Source of the DNA: Sabethes cyaneus
Taxonomy: Eukaryota > Arthropoda > Insecta > Diptera > Culicidae
Reading direction: 5' to 3'
Assembly: GCF_943734655.1 (NCBI RefSeq)
Contig: NC_071353.1
Span: forward strand, 135,941,907 to 136,005,906
Length of the DNA stretch: 64,000 nt
Shown here: one piece after another, positions 45,297 to 56,480 of the stretch
Layout: each line of letters opens with the position of its first letter
How positions within the stretch are numbered: position 1 is the stretch's first letter
The notes under the pieces: model-generated
Database searches by the model: none
What the model saw: only the letters and a program-made list of their open reading frames with translations
Told to the model about the DNA's origin: nothing
Position numbers and translations under genes: made by a program

Positions 45297-45845
45297 ACTG
45301 GTGCTGGTGCTAGTGCTAGTGCTGGTGCTAGTGCAGGTGCTGGTGCTGCTGGTGCTGGTGCTGGTGCTAGTGCAGGTGCTGGTGCTGGTGCTGGTGCTGC
45401 TGGTGCTGGTGCTGCTGGTGCTGGTGCTGGTGCTGGTGCTGGTGCTGGTGCTGGTGTTGGTGCTGGTGCTGGTGCTGGTGCTGGTGCTGGTGCTGGTGCT
45501 GGTGCTGGTGCTGGTGCTGGTGCTGGTGCTGGTGCTGGTGCTGGTGCTGGTGCTGGTGCTGGTGCTGGTGCTGGTGCTGGTGCTGGTGCTGGTGCTGGTG
45601 CTGGTGCTGGTGCTGGTGCTGGTGCTAGTGCAGGTGCTGGTGCTGGTGCTGCTGCTGCTGCTGGTGCTGCTGCTGCTGGTGCTGGTGCTGGTGCTGGTGC
45701 TGGTGCTGGTGCTGGTGCTGGTGCTGGTGCTGGTGCTGGTGCTGGTGCTGGTGCTGGTGCTGGTGCTGGTGCTGGTGCTGGTGCTGGTGCTGGTGCTGGT
45801 GCTGGTGCTGGTGCTGGTACTGGTACTGGTACTGGTACTGGTACT
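45297..45845. repeat. Hexanucleotide array (GGTGCT)n, ~550 bp
   Basis: About 90 copies of GGTGCT with occasional GCTGCT, GTTGGT and GCTAGT/GCAGGT variants. It ends in five copies of the variant GGTACT (about 45816-45845). Long perfect runs occur (for example 45620 back to 45470). All three plus frames are open and give Gly-Ala, Leu-Val or Val-Leu/Trp-Cys-type runs; the minus strand gives Pro-Ala. These are not genes. The high homogeneity compared with the degenerate arrays means this one is young or homogenised. Confidence 0.95.
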
Positions 45846-46024
45846 TTAATGATCATAATTTTCAATATACTAATTAATTGTATATAATCGATTCGTCTAA
45901 GAATCGATTCGTAAAATATTGTACAAAAAAATATATACCAAACCAATGTCAATTCCTCTCTGTACAATATGAAATTGAAATGAAATGAAATGAAATTTTC
46001 AGGCTTTCATCCATTCTTCAAAGA

Positions 46025-46145
46025 CTTCTAGTAATGAACTTGATCATTAGCAGACCAATGTTGATTATAAAGCAATAAACACCAATTACTACTACCTACC
46101 CATTTTTCCGAACTGACTTTTATTTTCAGCTCTGATTTTGAAACG
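46025..46145 (-). mobile_element. BEL element 3' UTR/LTR-like segment, copy A
   Basis: The minus strand of this segment matches plus-strand 49455-49570 nearly base for base (GGGTAGGTAGTAATTGGTGT and TATTGCTTTATAAT in both). It lies just downstream of the integrase fragment, so it belongs to the same retroelement. Confidence 0.65.
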
Positions 46146-46209
46146 TTGTACAGGATTGTACGGTTGTACAGGATTGATAATGATGTGAGCTTATGATATA
46201 GGGCGACTA

Positions 46210-46700
46210 GTTGTGTTCGGTTTTGTGTGGATGTCAACTACTCTAACTAAACCATCAAGACCAGGATGCACTTTTATGATGCGACCCATTTTCCATTATT
46301 GCGGAGGATGATTATCTTCCTTTATAAGGACGATTGCACGGCAAGATATTCTCTTCCTACGATTCCGAAAATGCTCATGAAGTTGTCGAACGTGCTGGCA
46401 ACGTCCCAAAAGATTTATCGGAATTTTTGCAAGCAAAGGCTCAGGAATAGCGACTAAGAGTCGGTTGATAGTTAAGTCCCCAGGGATTAAAGCTTCTAGA
46501 TATATAGGATCATTTGAGTGGGCATATAACGGCCTTGAATTTAAAACTACCTCGATTTTCACAAAAGTCTTAAAAATACTGTGATTCTCAAAAAGGCGGA
46601 ATGGTATAATTTCTTCAGAAAGGATTTTTCACTTTTGACTTCGGCTTCCCACAGCCCACCAAAGTGTGGTCATTGGAGTGTGATGATGTGCTCTATAATT
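46210..46700 (-). mobile_element. BEL/Pao LTR retrotransposon fragment (integrase C-terminal region)
   Basis: Minus-strand readings: PHFGGLWEAEVKSEKS (the core-end P(H)HFGGLWEAAVKS box of BEL/Pao integrases) and, in another frame from about 46562, KIEVVLNSRPLYAHSNDP, LEALIPGDLTINRLLVAIPE and GRCQHVRQLHEHFRNR. These are the family's IEAVLNSRPL...LTPGHFLIG...W..VQ..FW blocks. At least two frameshifts. The expected W of the WQ box is changed to CQ. No protease, RT or 5' LTR is present, so this is a 3'-terminal remnant. Confidence 0.82.
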
Positions 46701-47586
46701 TCCTTTATTTTACAATATTCAAAAACTTTTCTTTTACAATAGGACTACGTCTTCCTGTAAAGTAGGGTGTCATTCCAAAAAAAGCGCTAAGAACTCGGTC
46801 ATTTTTCAACCAATTCGAAAATTATTTATATTAATCGATTAGTAATCTTTCTACAAGTTGAGCAATATAGTGAAAGTAACGTATTCCGAAAAAATCATTT
46901 TTGATAAATGCTTAAACGTCAAGCATTGATATAACTGATGAATCAATCACATGTAAGCACATTTTTGTCTCGCACACCTGCGACAACTAGGTACATATAT
47001 GCTCCTGCGATTTTATTCCTTCCCATTGTTGAAAACAATGACATAGTCCTCCGGTCCCAATAGGTCGTGAATTATTTTTCTTAGGTTAACCAACACGAAT
47101 TTGATGTCCGGAACGTAAAGTGTGTAACCATTATTCACGTTACATCGATATTTTATTCGCACCTAATGAAAATTTAAGACTAGTGCACAAACTTAAATGA
47201 CGATGCGATGGCCTGGTACTGGTACTGGAATCCGGTCATTGTATATCGCACAAGCCACTTCCAAAGTTTCTGTCAAATATTCACACAGATTTTCGAGCTT
47301 AGGTTAGTGGAAACTAGGTTACTGGCTGAAGCAGAAAAGGGGTCAAAGATTTCCTCAAAAAATACTAAAAATAAACTACAAATCAAAAGTCGTCAGTCTG
47401 TTCCGCACCTGCTGCTGAGACCCACGGTCAAGTTCAAGCTCTCTCCGAACGGACGAAACGGCGACAAAACAAACCCAACCAACAGTGACGGTTGATGGAC
47501 ATTTGAATTCGTTCGACTGCAGTTTTTTTTTTGTTTTCGACAAACGACTTGAATTTTTTGCGTCGCCTAGCGGCCACCAACAACAA
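46701..47586. other. No gene; contains one copy of a dispersed TAGGACTACGTCTT motif
   Basis: TAGGACTACGTCTT at 46740-46753 recurs at 29101-29113 and, inverted, at 50300-50313. The 46740 and 50300 copies also share flanking sequence (GTAGGG...ATTCCAAAAAAA). No exon is seen; G+C rises towards 47400. Confidence 0.5.
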
Positions 47587-47814
47587 CTCAGTCAGTCAGT
47601 CAGTTGTTTCGCACGACGATATTATCTACACTTTTGTCGGCCGCGAAATTGAAAACTGAACCGGGTCCGCTTTGTAGAGGAGATAGCCGTCCGTCGTCGT
47701 CGTCGTCGTCGTCGTCAGTCAGTCAATGAACCGAATTATCGCCTCCGGGTGTTTTGAAGCTACACTTCAGCTTGAGCTAAAAAAACTGTCCGTCGTGGCT
47801 GCCGCGGAAGAAAG
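47587..47814 (+). promoter_or_regulatory. Probable 5' exon behind an initiator-like TCAGT cluster
   Basis: Four tandem TCAG copies (47587-47604) resemble the arthropod initiator. A (CGT)n run lies at 47689-47716. A frame from ATG at 47726 reads MNRIIASGCFEATLQLELKK and onward for 29 codons to a fair splice donor AAAG|GTGAAG (exon end 47814, phase 2). The ATG context is weak, so this could equally be an untranslated leader. No downstream exon was identified. The GC-rich, repeat-free setting supports a promoter here. Confidence 0.3.
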
Positions 47815-48797
47815 GTGAAGTTCAACATCCATGGTCGCGTGCTTTCTAAATTTGTCTCCGACTTAGTCGTGCGTTAGTGTCTTGTTATTCCGATGATCAG
47901 TAGTACAAATTTTTAATTGTCAAAACAACTTATTTTGTAGGACGTGTTTTCCTAATTGGACTATGGTGTAATTTATTTTTATTTTTTGCATGTTAGAAAG
48001 CATTAATTCAATTTTCCTGAAACTACACGAAAGCAGTTATGCTGATTGCATGCATCAAGCCTTGAAACTGACCTAGCTTTGCAATTCAATTTGTGAACAA
48101 GGCATAGGACATAAACACCGACGTGTGTTTCACGTTAGCAGACAAATGAACGTTTCGCTTCAAACCAGCAAATTCCACCGTGTTATCCCTCTGCTCATTC
48201 GTTAACCAAAATAAGACATATTTCAGAGCTTTACGAACTATTAACTTCTAATATGCATTCGTTGATTGCAACGCGATTTATGTAACGCGCCTGCTGCCGC
48301 CCGGCACAGGTTGTACCGATGCGCCGCCGGCCGGCCGTCCGTCCGTCCGTTCGTCAGCTGTGTTGATGGTCGCTGAATAATCACCAGCAGCCCAGGACCA
48401 TAGATTATGGACGAAAGCACGTCGATGCGATGAGGTGAACTGCGAACGGTTTAATTTTGATCGCGTAAGCCCAGCCGGCGGCCGGACCGGCACGTCAGTG
48501 TTTTCAGCAGCCAATCAGAAAAATTAAACAAAAATGAAAGTGCATTCTCTTACCTTGCCTTGCCTTGCCATACCTTGCCACCCTGTGCCGGTTGATGGTT
48601 GGGGTGATGAAGCGGCATGCAAGACATGCTCCACTGACTGACAGCAGCAACCTGGAAAAATGGCCATTTCTTAGCAGAGGGCGCCTGTTTACAGACAAAA
48701 GTGCACCGCCGCCGGATTCCCTCCCATCAATCCTTGGTTTGTTGTTACCTCAAAATGAGGGAGGTCTCGTGCGGCGCATGATTAGCGAGTTTGCCTA
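47815..48797. other. Repeat-free GC-rich sequence, continuing the island
   Basis: No transposon signature. Frames at 48278-48514 and 48504-48698 (minus strand) and 48565-48798 (plus) overlap and conflict; none is supported. Confidence 0.4.
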
Positions 48798-49193
48798 ATG
48801 AGATGGACATTACGGTTGTTGGTTGGTGTTGGCCGGTTAAGATTTACAGCTGCCTGCCGGCGGCTTGCGGTCGTGAGCGAACCAGAAATTGAGGCTGAAA
48901 AACTGTCCACCTCCAGCGATGGAGGGTTTTCTGATTGTTGTAAGACAAAAACCCTTCGCTCGGGGCAGTCCAAATCGGTCCTCGATGACGTTTTATTAAT
49001 TCGCCCTGGCACTGGCGCTGATGGATCAGTGCGCGGTGCGGTTCAATTGGAACGTGAAGTTTTAAGGGGTTTTGTGCGGTTTAACATTAACGTTTCTATT
49101 GACTCAACGCTGAACGCCCCTTCCTGCCTCCTTGGTGATGTGGTTACATTTAACCCGACTACGACGATGACGACGATGACGGGTGCGGATTAA
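48798..49193 (+). CDS. Uncharacterised 131-codon open frame in the GC-rich island
   Basis: The longest ATG-initiated frame in the window that is not repeat-derived. It reads MRWTLRLLVGVGRLRFTA (a basic, hydrophobic start that could be an organelle or secretory signal), then SEPEIEAEKLSTSSDGG, and ends in a Thr/Met run caused by an (ACGATG)n stretch at 49156-49180. There is no recognised domain. A frame is also open on the opposite strand (48782-49012), and no splice, poly(A) or TSS evidence supports it, so GC-rich chance is likely. Confidence 0.2.
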   Translation: MRWTLRLLVGVGRLRFTAACRRLAVVSEPEIEAEKLSTSSDGGFSDCCKTKTLRSGQSKSVLDDVLLIRPGTGADGSVRGAVQLEREVLRGFVRFNINVSIDSTLNAPSCLLGDVVTFNPTTTMTTMTGAD

Positions 49194-49454
49194 TTGGAAT
49201 GATAACTGCCTCTGGGTATGGGTTTTGAACGAGAAAATTAACCGCAGCCGCTTGTTCGACGACGAATCAGGAAATTGTAAGATGAATTAACTAAAATAGC
49301 AATGCCTCAAACAATGAGCGAACAGCGACTTTGCGAAGGAAACTCAGCTAACACTCCTAGGGGCGAAATGAATCACGAGCGGTCGATTAGGGTCTCTATT
49401 AAGGGGCGGAAAATATAATTTTCCAAGCAACGAATATTGGCTGTAGAGCACGTA

Positions 49455-49570
49455 TCAGAATTAGAATTGAAAATAAAAGTCAGATCGGAAAAATGGGTAG
49501 GTAGTAATTGGTGTTTATTGCTTTATAATTAACATTGGGCTGCAAAACGATCAAGTTCATTGTTAGAAGC
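49455..49570 (+). mobile_element. BEL LTR/3'-UTR-like segment, copy B (isolated)
   Basis: Matches the minus strand of 46025-46145 from AAAATAAAAGTCAG through ATCAAGTTCATT at about 90% by eye. No integrase sequence accompanies it, so it may be a solo-LTR or fragment of the same family in the opposite orientation. Confidence 0.65.
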
Positions 49571-50455
49571 TTCCGAGGGATGGCTGGAAGCTGGAAAACC
49601 TCATTTTCACTGTGGTTTTAAATTATCAAAACGTGATATGGCAAAAGGTTCGTTTTCTTTATGATTCTCTAAAACGCTTGTCATGCTGTCATTTATCGCT
49701 CATGTTTGAAGAATGAATTGATAATTTCGTAATGGACCGTTAATTACGAACCCACAAGAACACTCGAAACTATTATCAATTGTTCATGTACAGCATAAAA
49801 TCATAACTGTTCATGATCTTTGGAACACATATATTCTAACTAACAGAAATCTTTTCAAAACTTGCAAATAAAAATATTAGTGGTAATAACTAACAATAGT
49901 GCAATGAGACCGTGTACAGTTGCGTAGTCGGTGCTTTGAAAAGTTTAGATATCGTGGACAAAATGACTCCAAAGGATAATTTTATGAAAATTTATTTTCA
50001 ATAGCGAGGAAAAGCTAATTTAATCTTCACCAAGCGTACGTTTGTCTGCAGCTACGCTGACCCTGATCAAACTGACGTCTGTGCTAGTAAACTTCATCTC
50101 ATTTCCTAAGCAAACGTGTTGACAATGAGAAAAATAAAACTTGGCATGACATGGCAATTTTGGACTTAATAATTTTAAAGATTTCTTTATTGTAGTCGAT
50201 GCATATAAAATTTCTGATCAATAATTGATTGCAACAATTATTGTTGCAAAAATATTGAAAATCGATCAATTTTTTTGGAATTCTGCCCTACCTTCTTACA
50301 AGACGTAGTCCTACGCCAAAAATTAAATTGTTCATTTAAAATGTGAAAAATATCCTATGAACGGATTTCACGCCAACTCGACCAAAGGTTGGCACGACCC
50401 TCTCAGAATTTAATTCGATTGTGTGTGTAAAGAGTTCATATAAACAAGCAACTTT
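49571..50455. other. AT-rich sequence with an inverted copy of the dispersed motif
   Basis: AAGACGTAGTCCTA at 50300-50313. No gene seen. Confidence 0.45.
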
Positions 50456-51767
50456 GCATACTTAGTTTTTCCAAAATTATTCTAGACTAACTTTTGGAAA
50501 GGGCGCAATTTTTTTTAATAAAAAATTTAACTCGAAAACTGTAGGACCTACAAGAAAATGATCTATAAGTGACTTTTAGAAAATGTTCTGAATTTTCATA
50601 AAAAAAACTGAAAAATTTAAAAATGAATTTCTGCACTGAAAAAAAGCATTTTTAAAATTAAAAATCGATTTCCCAAAAAACCAATCCTTATGAAATTTAG
50701 ATTTGGTAGAACCAATCCTTATGAAATTTAGCAGATACATTCGCAACTTTAATTGCTAACTTTAATTGCTCATTACTTTCAAACTAAAGGTCCAACCAAA
50801 AAACAATTCAATCGTGATCTATCCGGCTATATTACCTTTCATATGAGACTAATGGCGCATAAATAGGTTTGGCCATCTCTGAGAAACAGGCGATAATTAG
50901 GCCATTGCAAATCATTTTCAAAGCTTTTGTCACCCCCCCCCTTCCTCTTGAAAATTGGCTTAAAAAATCGGGGGGCAAAAAAATAATTTGTAGGATATGA
51001 GTTAATTTTTTTTATAAAATCAATTGTCTGTTGGTTCTACAGCTTGAAAAACTCGAAAAATGAGTGTACTCATACACAACTCGGCCAAAAAAAAAAATTT
51101 CTTTCGTTTTTGTCTTTTTGATTTTTGTATGAAAAATAACAACGTATTTATTAAAAGCAAGAATAGATTTGGTCTTCACGTTTAAACTTTAAGTAAAAAT
51201 GCCTAAAATCCATATTTTTTAGCTCGAATAAAAAATTCTCTTGGTTTTTTTTTTCGCCACCCCCCCCCCCCCCCCCCCTTCAGTGGCCCAACACCAGGTG
51301 GAAAAAAAACTTTTTTAAATATTTGTAATGGCCTTATTACCTTGTCAAAACACGTTTTTAAGCATAACTTTTAAACTACTCGTTTGTTTTCAATAAAACT
51401 ACCTGATTTTTTTTATGATAGCCAATGCTTTCATTTGGTACTAAGATCATTGAAATCGATTGTATGGTTCCGGAGAAAATCGTGTCACGTAGTTTTCACA
51501 TTTTTGCTTATAACTTTTGAATGAAATATCGGACCACGAAACAATTCAGTAGTGTTATACTAGGTAATAATATACCTTTTGAATGAGACTAATAGCGACA
51601 AATCGGTTCAGCCATCTTTGAGAAACAGGCGACAGAAAATGAGCTGCACACACACAGCCATTGCTCAGTGCGTCGAGCTCTATCGATTGGTATATGTGAC
51701 TCGGCCCTCCGGGCTTCGGATCAACTTTGTGTTTTTCGACCAATTTCTAAACCTTTGTTATATACTA
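50456..51767. repeat. Left part of an inverted-repeat element split by Helitron-like copy 3
   Basis: The block around 50530-50600 (GTAGGACCTACAAGAAAATG, AGTGACTTTTAGAAAAT) is the inverse of 53735-53790. Within it a block with ATGAGACTAAT(A/G)GCG and TGAGAAACAGGCGA occurs twice (about 50842-50892 and 51585-51633). A poly-C tract lies at 51260-51278. No coding sequence. Confidence 0.55.
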
Positions 51768-51867
51768 CTAGCTGACCCGACAAACTTCGTATTGCCACAA
51801 ATTAGCCTGTGTTGTACATAAATCATGAATATCGGATGATCTTTGTCACAATCTCGAGTTTTGCAAG
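51768..51867 (-). mobile_element. Helitron-like element, copy 3, CTAG-end segment
   Basis: First 100 bases match copy 1 and copy 2 (CTAGCTGACCCGACAAACTT onward, with two or three substitutions). The match stops at TTTTGCAAG, where other DNA intervenes, and resumes at about 52533. Confidence 0.75.
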
Positions 51868-52532
51868 TTTTCTGAGGAGTTCAACCTTAGATGATTCAAT
51901 TTGGCAGTTACGTAACCATGAAAGCATCCCAGGTAACCAATAAGCATCACCAATGCTATTCAAATGTAGGCCTACAAGAATTTAAGTCGCCTTAAATGCT
52001 ACTTAAATGCTATTTTGGCAAAATACACAGCTACTTTACTGATAACCTTCTTATAGTGCTGACAATGCTAATTTACAGCTAATTACCGACACGTAGAATT
52101 TGAATACAATTTTGGAAGCCAATTTCCAACACCTATGCAGTCAAAAAGCTAATATACAACAACGTGCATTATAAAATGCCAGATACGCTGATTTGCTGCT
52201 TACGTTAGGATTTATTAGTTACCTGGAATGGGTAGTTTAATATACAAATTTGCAATTTGTAGTACACAGTAAAGTAGAAAACAACTCCCCTGTCCCCTCA
52301 TTGCATAGCCAGAAAGCGGATAATAATATTCGCCATGATTGTACAACATTACGCCGAATATCATTTTGCGAAAAACCTTAAGCGGAATGTACCATTTCAC
52401 GGAAAACTTTTTTGTGGAAAGTACCATTTCGCGATCCTCTCCTTACTCGCTGTCGTTCGTTCCAGGAAACCCAGGTATATAAACAAATAAACCTAAACAG
52501 TAGTGATTTCTGCGGTGAGTTGCCTCCCCCCC
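51868..52532. mobile_element. Insertion inside Helitron-like copy 3, itself carrying a 300-bp MITE
   Basis: About 665 bp absent from copies 1 and 2. It contains an element at 51928-52227 with inverted ends (CCCAGGTAACCAATAA / TCCAGGTAACTAATAA) and internal AATGCTA/TAAATGCTA words. Downstream (52340-52440) is a set of repeated GTACCATTT(C/G)(A/G)CG motifs. The outer borders carry no clear duplication; it may be replaced rather than inserted sequence. Confidence 0.6.
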
Positions 52533-53494
52533 CCCAGTGGGCGGCGCTTCCGACGGCTGGTCGCTGGCAACACTAGCGGCCGTCTCGTCCTGAATGATCT
52601 AGTGTTACTATAGATAGTTTTTGTGGTCTTGTTATTGACTAATGTTTTATGAAAGAGTCTCGAATTTCTCTAGTTCGATTAGTTTTTGAGCTTCGTAAAA
52701 ATTTCTGTTTTATTTGTATGAGAGTCCATATCCTTCTACCACAGGGGTGAAAGGACTCTAACTATCATAAAATAAATTCAAGACTCCAAAATTTCCCACA
52801 TGCCAAATTTGGTTCCATTTGCTTGATTAGTTCTCTAGTTATAAGGAAATTTTAATTTCATTTGTATGGGAGCCCCCCCTCTTAAAAGGGGAAGGGGTCG
52901 TAATTCACCATAGAAAAAATTTCTGCCTTTAAAAACTCGCATATGCCAAATTTTGTTCCATTTGCTTGATTAGTTCTCGAGTTATGAGGAAATTTGTATT
53001 TCATTGATCCATCAGCCCCCCTCTTAAAGTGGGGAGGGGTCCTAATTCACCATAGAAAATATTCTTTCCCTCGAAAACCTTCACATGCCAAATTTGGTTC
53101 CATTTACTTGATTAGTTCTCGAGTTATGAGGAAATTTGTATTTCATTTGTATGGAAACCCCCCCCTCTTAAAGGGGATAGCAGTCATAGTTCCCTTTCTA
53201 AAGAGGGGAGGGGTCCCAATTTACCATAGAATAATTTCTTGTCACCTAAAACACCCACATGCTAAATTTTGTTCTATTTGCTTGATTAGTTCTCGAGTTA
53301 TGCAGTAATTTGTGTTTCATTTGTATGGGAGCCCCCCCCCCTCTTAATGGGGGGAGGGGTCTCTAACCATAACTAAAACCTTTCCTGGCCCCAAAAACCT
53401 CTACATGCAAATTTTCACGCCGATTGGTTCGGTAGTTTTTGATTCTATAAGGAACATCCCGACAGACAGAAATCCATTTTTATATATAAGAAGA
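52533..53494 (-). mobile_element. Helitron-like element, copy 3, main part with four 143-bp units
   Basis: Continues copy 3 from AGTGGGCGGCGCTTCC. Four tandem units have anchors at about 52814, 52957, 53099 and 53273, against 14 in copy 1. It closes with the same CGCCGATTGGTTCGG block, GACAGACAGA tract and TATATATAAGA end. Some tract lengths differ, showing unit gain or loss since the copies separated. Confidence 0.7.
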
Positions 53495-53900
53495 TAACAA
53501 AGGTAAAAGATATAAACAGCTAGAAGTTTTTGTTAGAAAAACTTTTTTCTTCTAAATATTACCATTTTGTAATGTATGCAAGAATTATAGGCCACAGAAT
53601 TATCTATCTTTAAAAAAAATTCATGGATTTCTGAGTTGGCGTTTTTTACGAAATCAAGTTTTAATTTTTGAAATACTTCTTTTTCAGTGTAGGAAATATT
53701 TTTGATGTTTTTCAATATTTTTTATGAAAATTCAAAATATTTTCTAAAAGTCACTCATACATAATTTTTTTGTAGGTGCTATAACTTTGGAAATACTGAA
53801 ATATCTTTTTTCTCGGTAAGAACCCGGAAATTTTTTTCTCTTCAATTTGACCATCTTGCAATGTATGGAAGATTGGAAAATTTTAGCGGCAGTAAAACAA
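53495..53900. repeat. Right part of the inverted-repeat element
   Basis: Inverse of sequence at 50460-50640 (CTAAAAGTCACT, TTTTTGTAGGTGCTATAACTTT). Together with 50456-51767 it brackets Helitron-like copy 3, which therefore landed inside it. Confidence 0.55.
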
Positions 53901-53969
53901 TCCATCGGTACAAATTACACTAGACTAGACGACTAGAGAAACAATGTCATAATTATTTAAGATCCAACT

Positions 53970-54765
53970 TAGAATTTGATTCGGGACAAGCTTTTTTATC
54001 TTTTTTGCAATTTTGTTTGGAAATGGGTTAAGAAGAACTTGCTTTGAGAGTTTGTTCAGGTTTTGATTTGAAGACTTGCTTTGGGATTTGCTTTCAAACC
54101 TGATTTTAGTATTGTTTTGAACCTAATTTGCGACATTAATTAGTAGCCCTAGTGGGACCTAGTTTAGAATGTTGATCGGAACCTGATTTTGGGCTTGTTG
54201 TAGATCTGTTATGGGACATTATTTAAGATGTGATTTGGGACCTGATTTAGAACCTTGATCGACTGGAGATTTGTAATCTGATTTTGAACTTGTTTTGGGC
54301 CAGATATGAGACATTTTGGGCCTGATTTGTGACTTCGTTTGGTATCTGATTTGGGACATTATTTACGACTAGATTTAAAATTTGATTAGGGTCCTTCCAT
54401 GGCACTACATTTGGGACTTGGTTTGAAACATGATTTAGGACCTTAATCAGGTGCTGATTTGGAACCTGATTTGGAACTTGTTTGGTGCCTGATTTGAGAC
54501 ATTATTTAGGAGCTGATTTAGAATCCGTGACTTAGTTCGGGATCTGATCTGGATCTGGAATCTGGAATCTGATCTGGATCTTTGACCTTTTTACGACTTC
54601 GTTTAAGACTTGGTTTGGGAGCTTGTTCAGGCTCTGATTGGAAGACTTAATTTGTGATCTAGGAGCTGATTTATGACTTGTTTTGAACGTAATTTGATTT
54701 GGGCTTGATTTGGAATATAGTTTAGGACCTGATTAAGAAAGATTTAGAAATCTGAGCCTAAAGTA
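53970..54765. repeat. Degenerate ~12-bp array, GGGACCTGATTTGG orientation
   Basis: Loose repeats of GGACCTGATTTG / GGACTTGGTTTG, the exact reverse-strand wording of the array at 58815-64000. No coding sequence. Confidence 0.8.
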
Positions 54766-56479
54766 AGTTTTTTTGAGTTGTTTGCTTCTCGTTGTAACTC
54801 TGGATCGGTACGAAGTACCTGGCAATATTTACATATTTTTCAGATAAAAACTCTGAGAAAGATGGTAAGATTTGATAAGAAACTTAAGAAACTTTTACTT
54901 CTTAGCATAAGATGAACAATGTGCCAAAAATTACGTTACGTTTACGTTTTTGTAGTACATCATCAATAGAAAAGTTTACATATTGCTACCTTGAAGGATG
55001 TTCAAAAATAATTTTTTTTTTAATTTTTCAAAAAAATGAGACAGTTTTCATGATTTTATCCTTTGTCCTTTTTTGTGCTTTTTTTGGGTTAATAGCGTAT
55101 AAAACTCTATGCCGGGCCCTTTTATGTTGTTATCATTACTATTAGAGTATCAGGGAGACCTCAAACAACATATCTACCAGACGAGACAGGCAAAGTCGCC
55201 CACTGAAACACAGGTAGAGCCTCAAGCATAACCGATACGCCAATGCCCGCAGGTGGTGGCGTTTCGCCCCTGCACGGACTCCACGAACTGACTCTGAGAT
55301 CTCTCTGCCAAAGGCCGGAATGTTATATTTTAAATATTGTGATGATGATGATGAGAGGAAAAATGATAGATGTAAATGTGTTTTGCCTGGACATTTTGTA
55401 CTACTTGAGTTATAAAATGTAGCATAATGAACAAGTGGAGATCTCGTCAGCTCCGTCTAACACCAGCTGGCCAGAACCGCACACTCACCATCAATTTTCC
55501 AACACAAATAAACCAATCGGAAGACTAATCTTGGACCGTCAGTAGTGATCAACTTATCAGGGTTCGAACCCATGGAACAAATTTCATCTTTCATTCCCCT
55601 GGCATTTATGCACTGTGCCAAGATAGGTCTTCAAAGTAAATTGAACGCAGCACGACCTGGACATTCGCGGTAGTCGACAGAAGCTTTAAACCACAGAGTC
55701 GCACCCGCCTCCCAACCCTCGAGACCACAGAGCTAGTGCGCAGTATTTATAACGAGAATCCGTCGCCAAACCCCAAAAGCCGAGCGCTAGAAATATTATT
55801 ATTGTGAATTAAATGTTATATAGTATAAGAATTGATCTGTTAATTATCAGAGATCCCCGTACTGGCCTTATTCTTAAAGGGAATAAAAGCACTTTCTGAA
55901 CAACGCAACAATCACTGTTGGTAAATTTTTACCCCAAGTCCCACTTGACAAAAGTATTTTAACATATACCTACATTCAGAAGTAAACGTGACCGCTGTTC
56001 ATTTACTGATTAGTTAAAAAGCCCTACACCACGTCAAGGTTCAGTTTTATCGTAGGAAGATGATTTTTATTGATTTTATGCGAATCAATTTTATGCAGTT
56101 GTTGAGGATAGATTTTATTGGTTGATTGGTTCCTTTAATCACATTTCCACTAGCACTAGGCACTCTTGGCGGATGTTTCAGTCACCATTAACCATTCAAA
56201 CCCGCAGTACATTTTATTTGCTAGTGGTAATTTATTATTTTTTCTAAATTTATGATATCACGTACGCCATGTTATATTAGTAATAAACTTTCATTAACGG
56301 AAAATATCCTTGGAATCTAAGGTACTAGCTAATAAAATTAGTCGATGCGATCGTTCGTCCTTCGCAAAACAGTGAAGCGACGTTACCTCTAGCACGATGT
56401 TGCACAACTCTAGCGTAAAATAGCCTTACCGTTCACTACTAAAATACATTCCGATGCCGTACATTCATGTCATATGTGA
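54766..56479. other. Left half of the repeat-poor island between inverted arrays
   Basis: Mixed composition. A minus-strand block around 55640-55530 holds TGGCACAGTGC (A-box-like) followed about 45 bases later by GGTTCGAACCC (a perfect B box), so a tRNA-derived SINE remnant is possible. A (GAT)n run lies at 55341-55352. No exon is convincing. Confidence 0.35.
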
Positions 56480-56480
56480 T

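Noticed and set aside
45200..45967. 255-residue Pro-Ala protein (minus) or 206-residue Gly-Ala protein (plus)
   Set aside because: Direct translations of the GGTGCT array; all plus frames are open and no flanking coding sequence exists.
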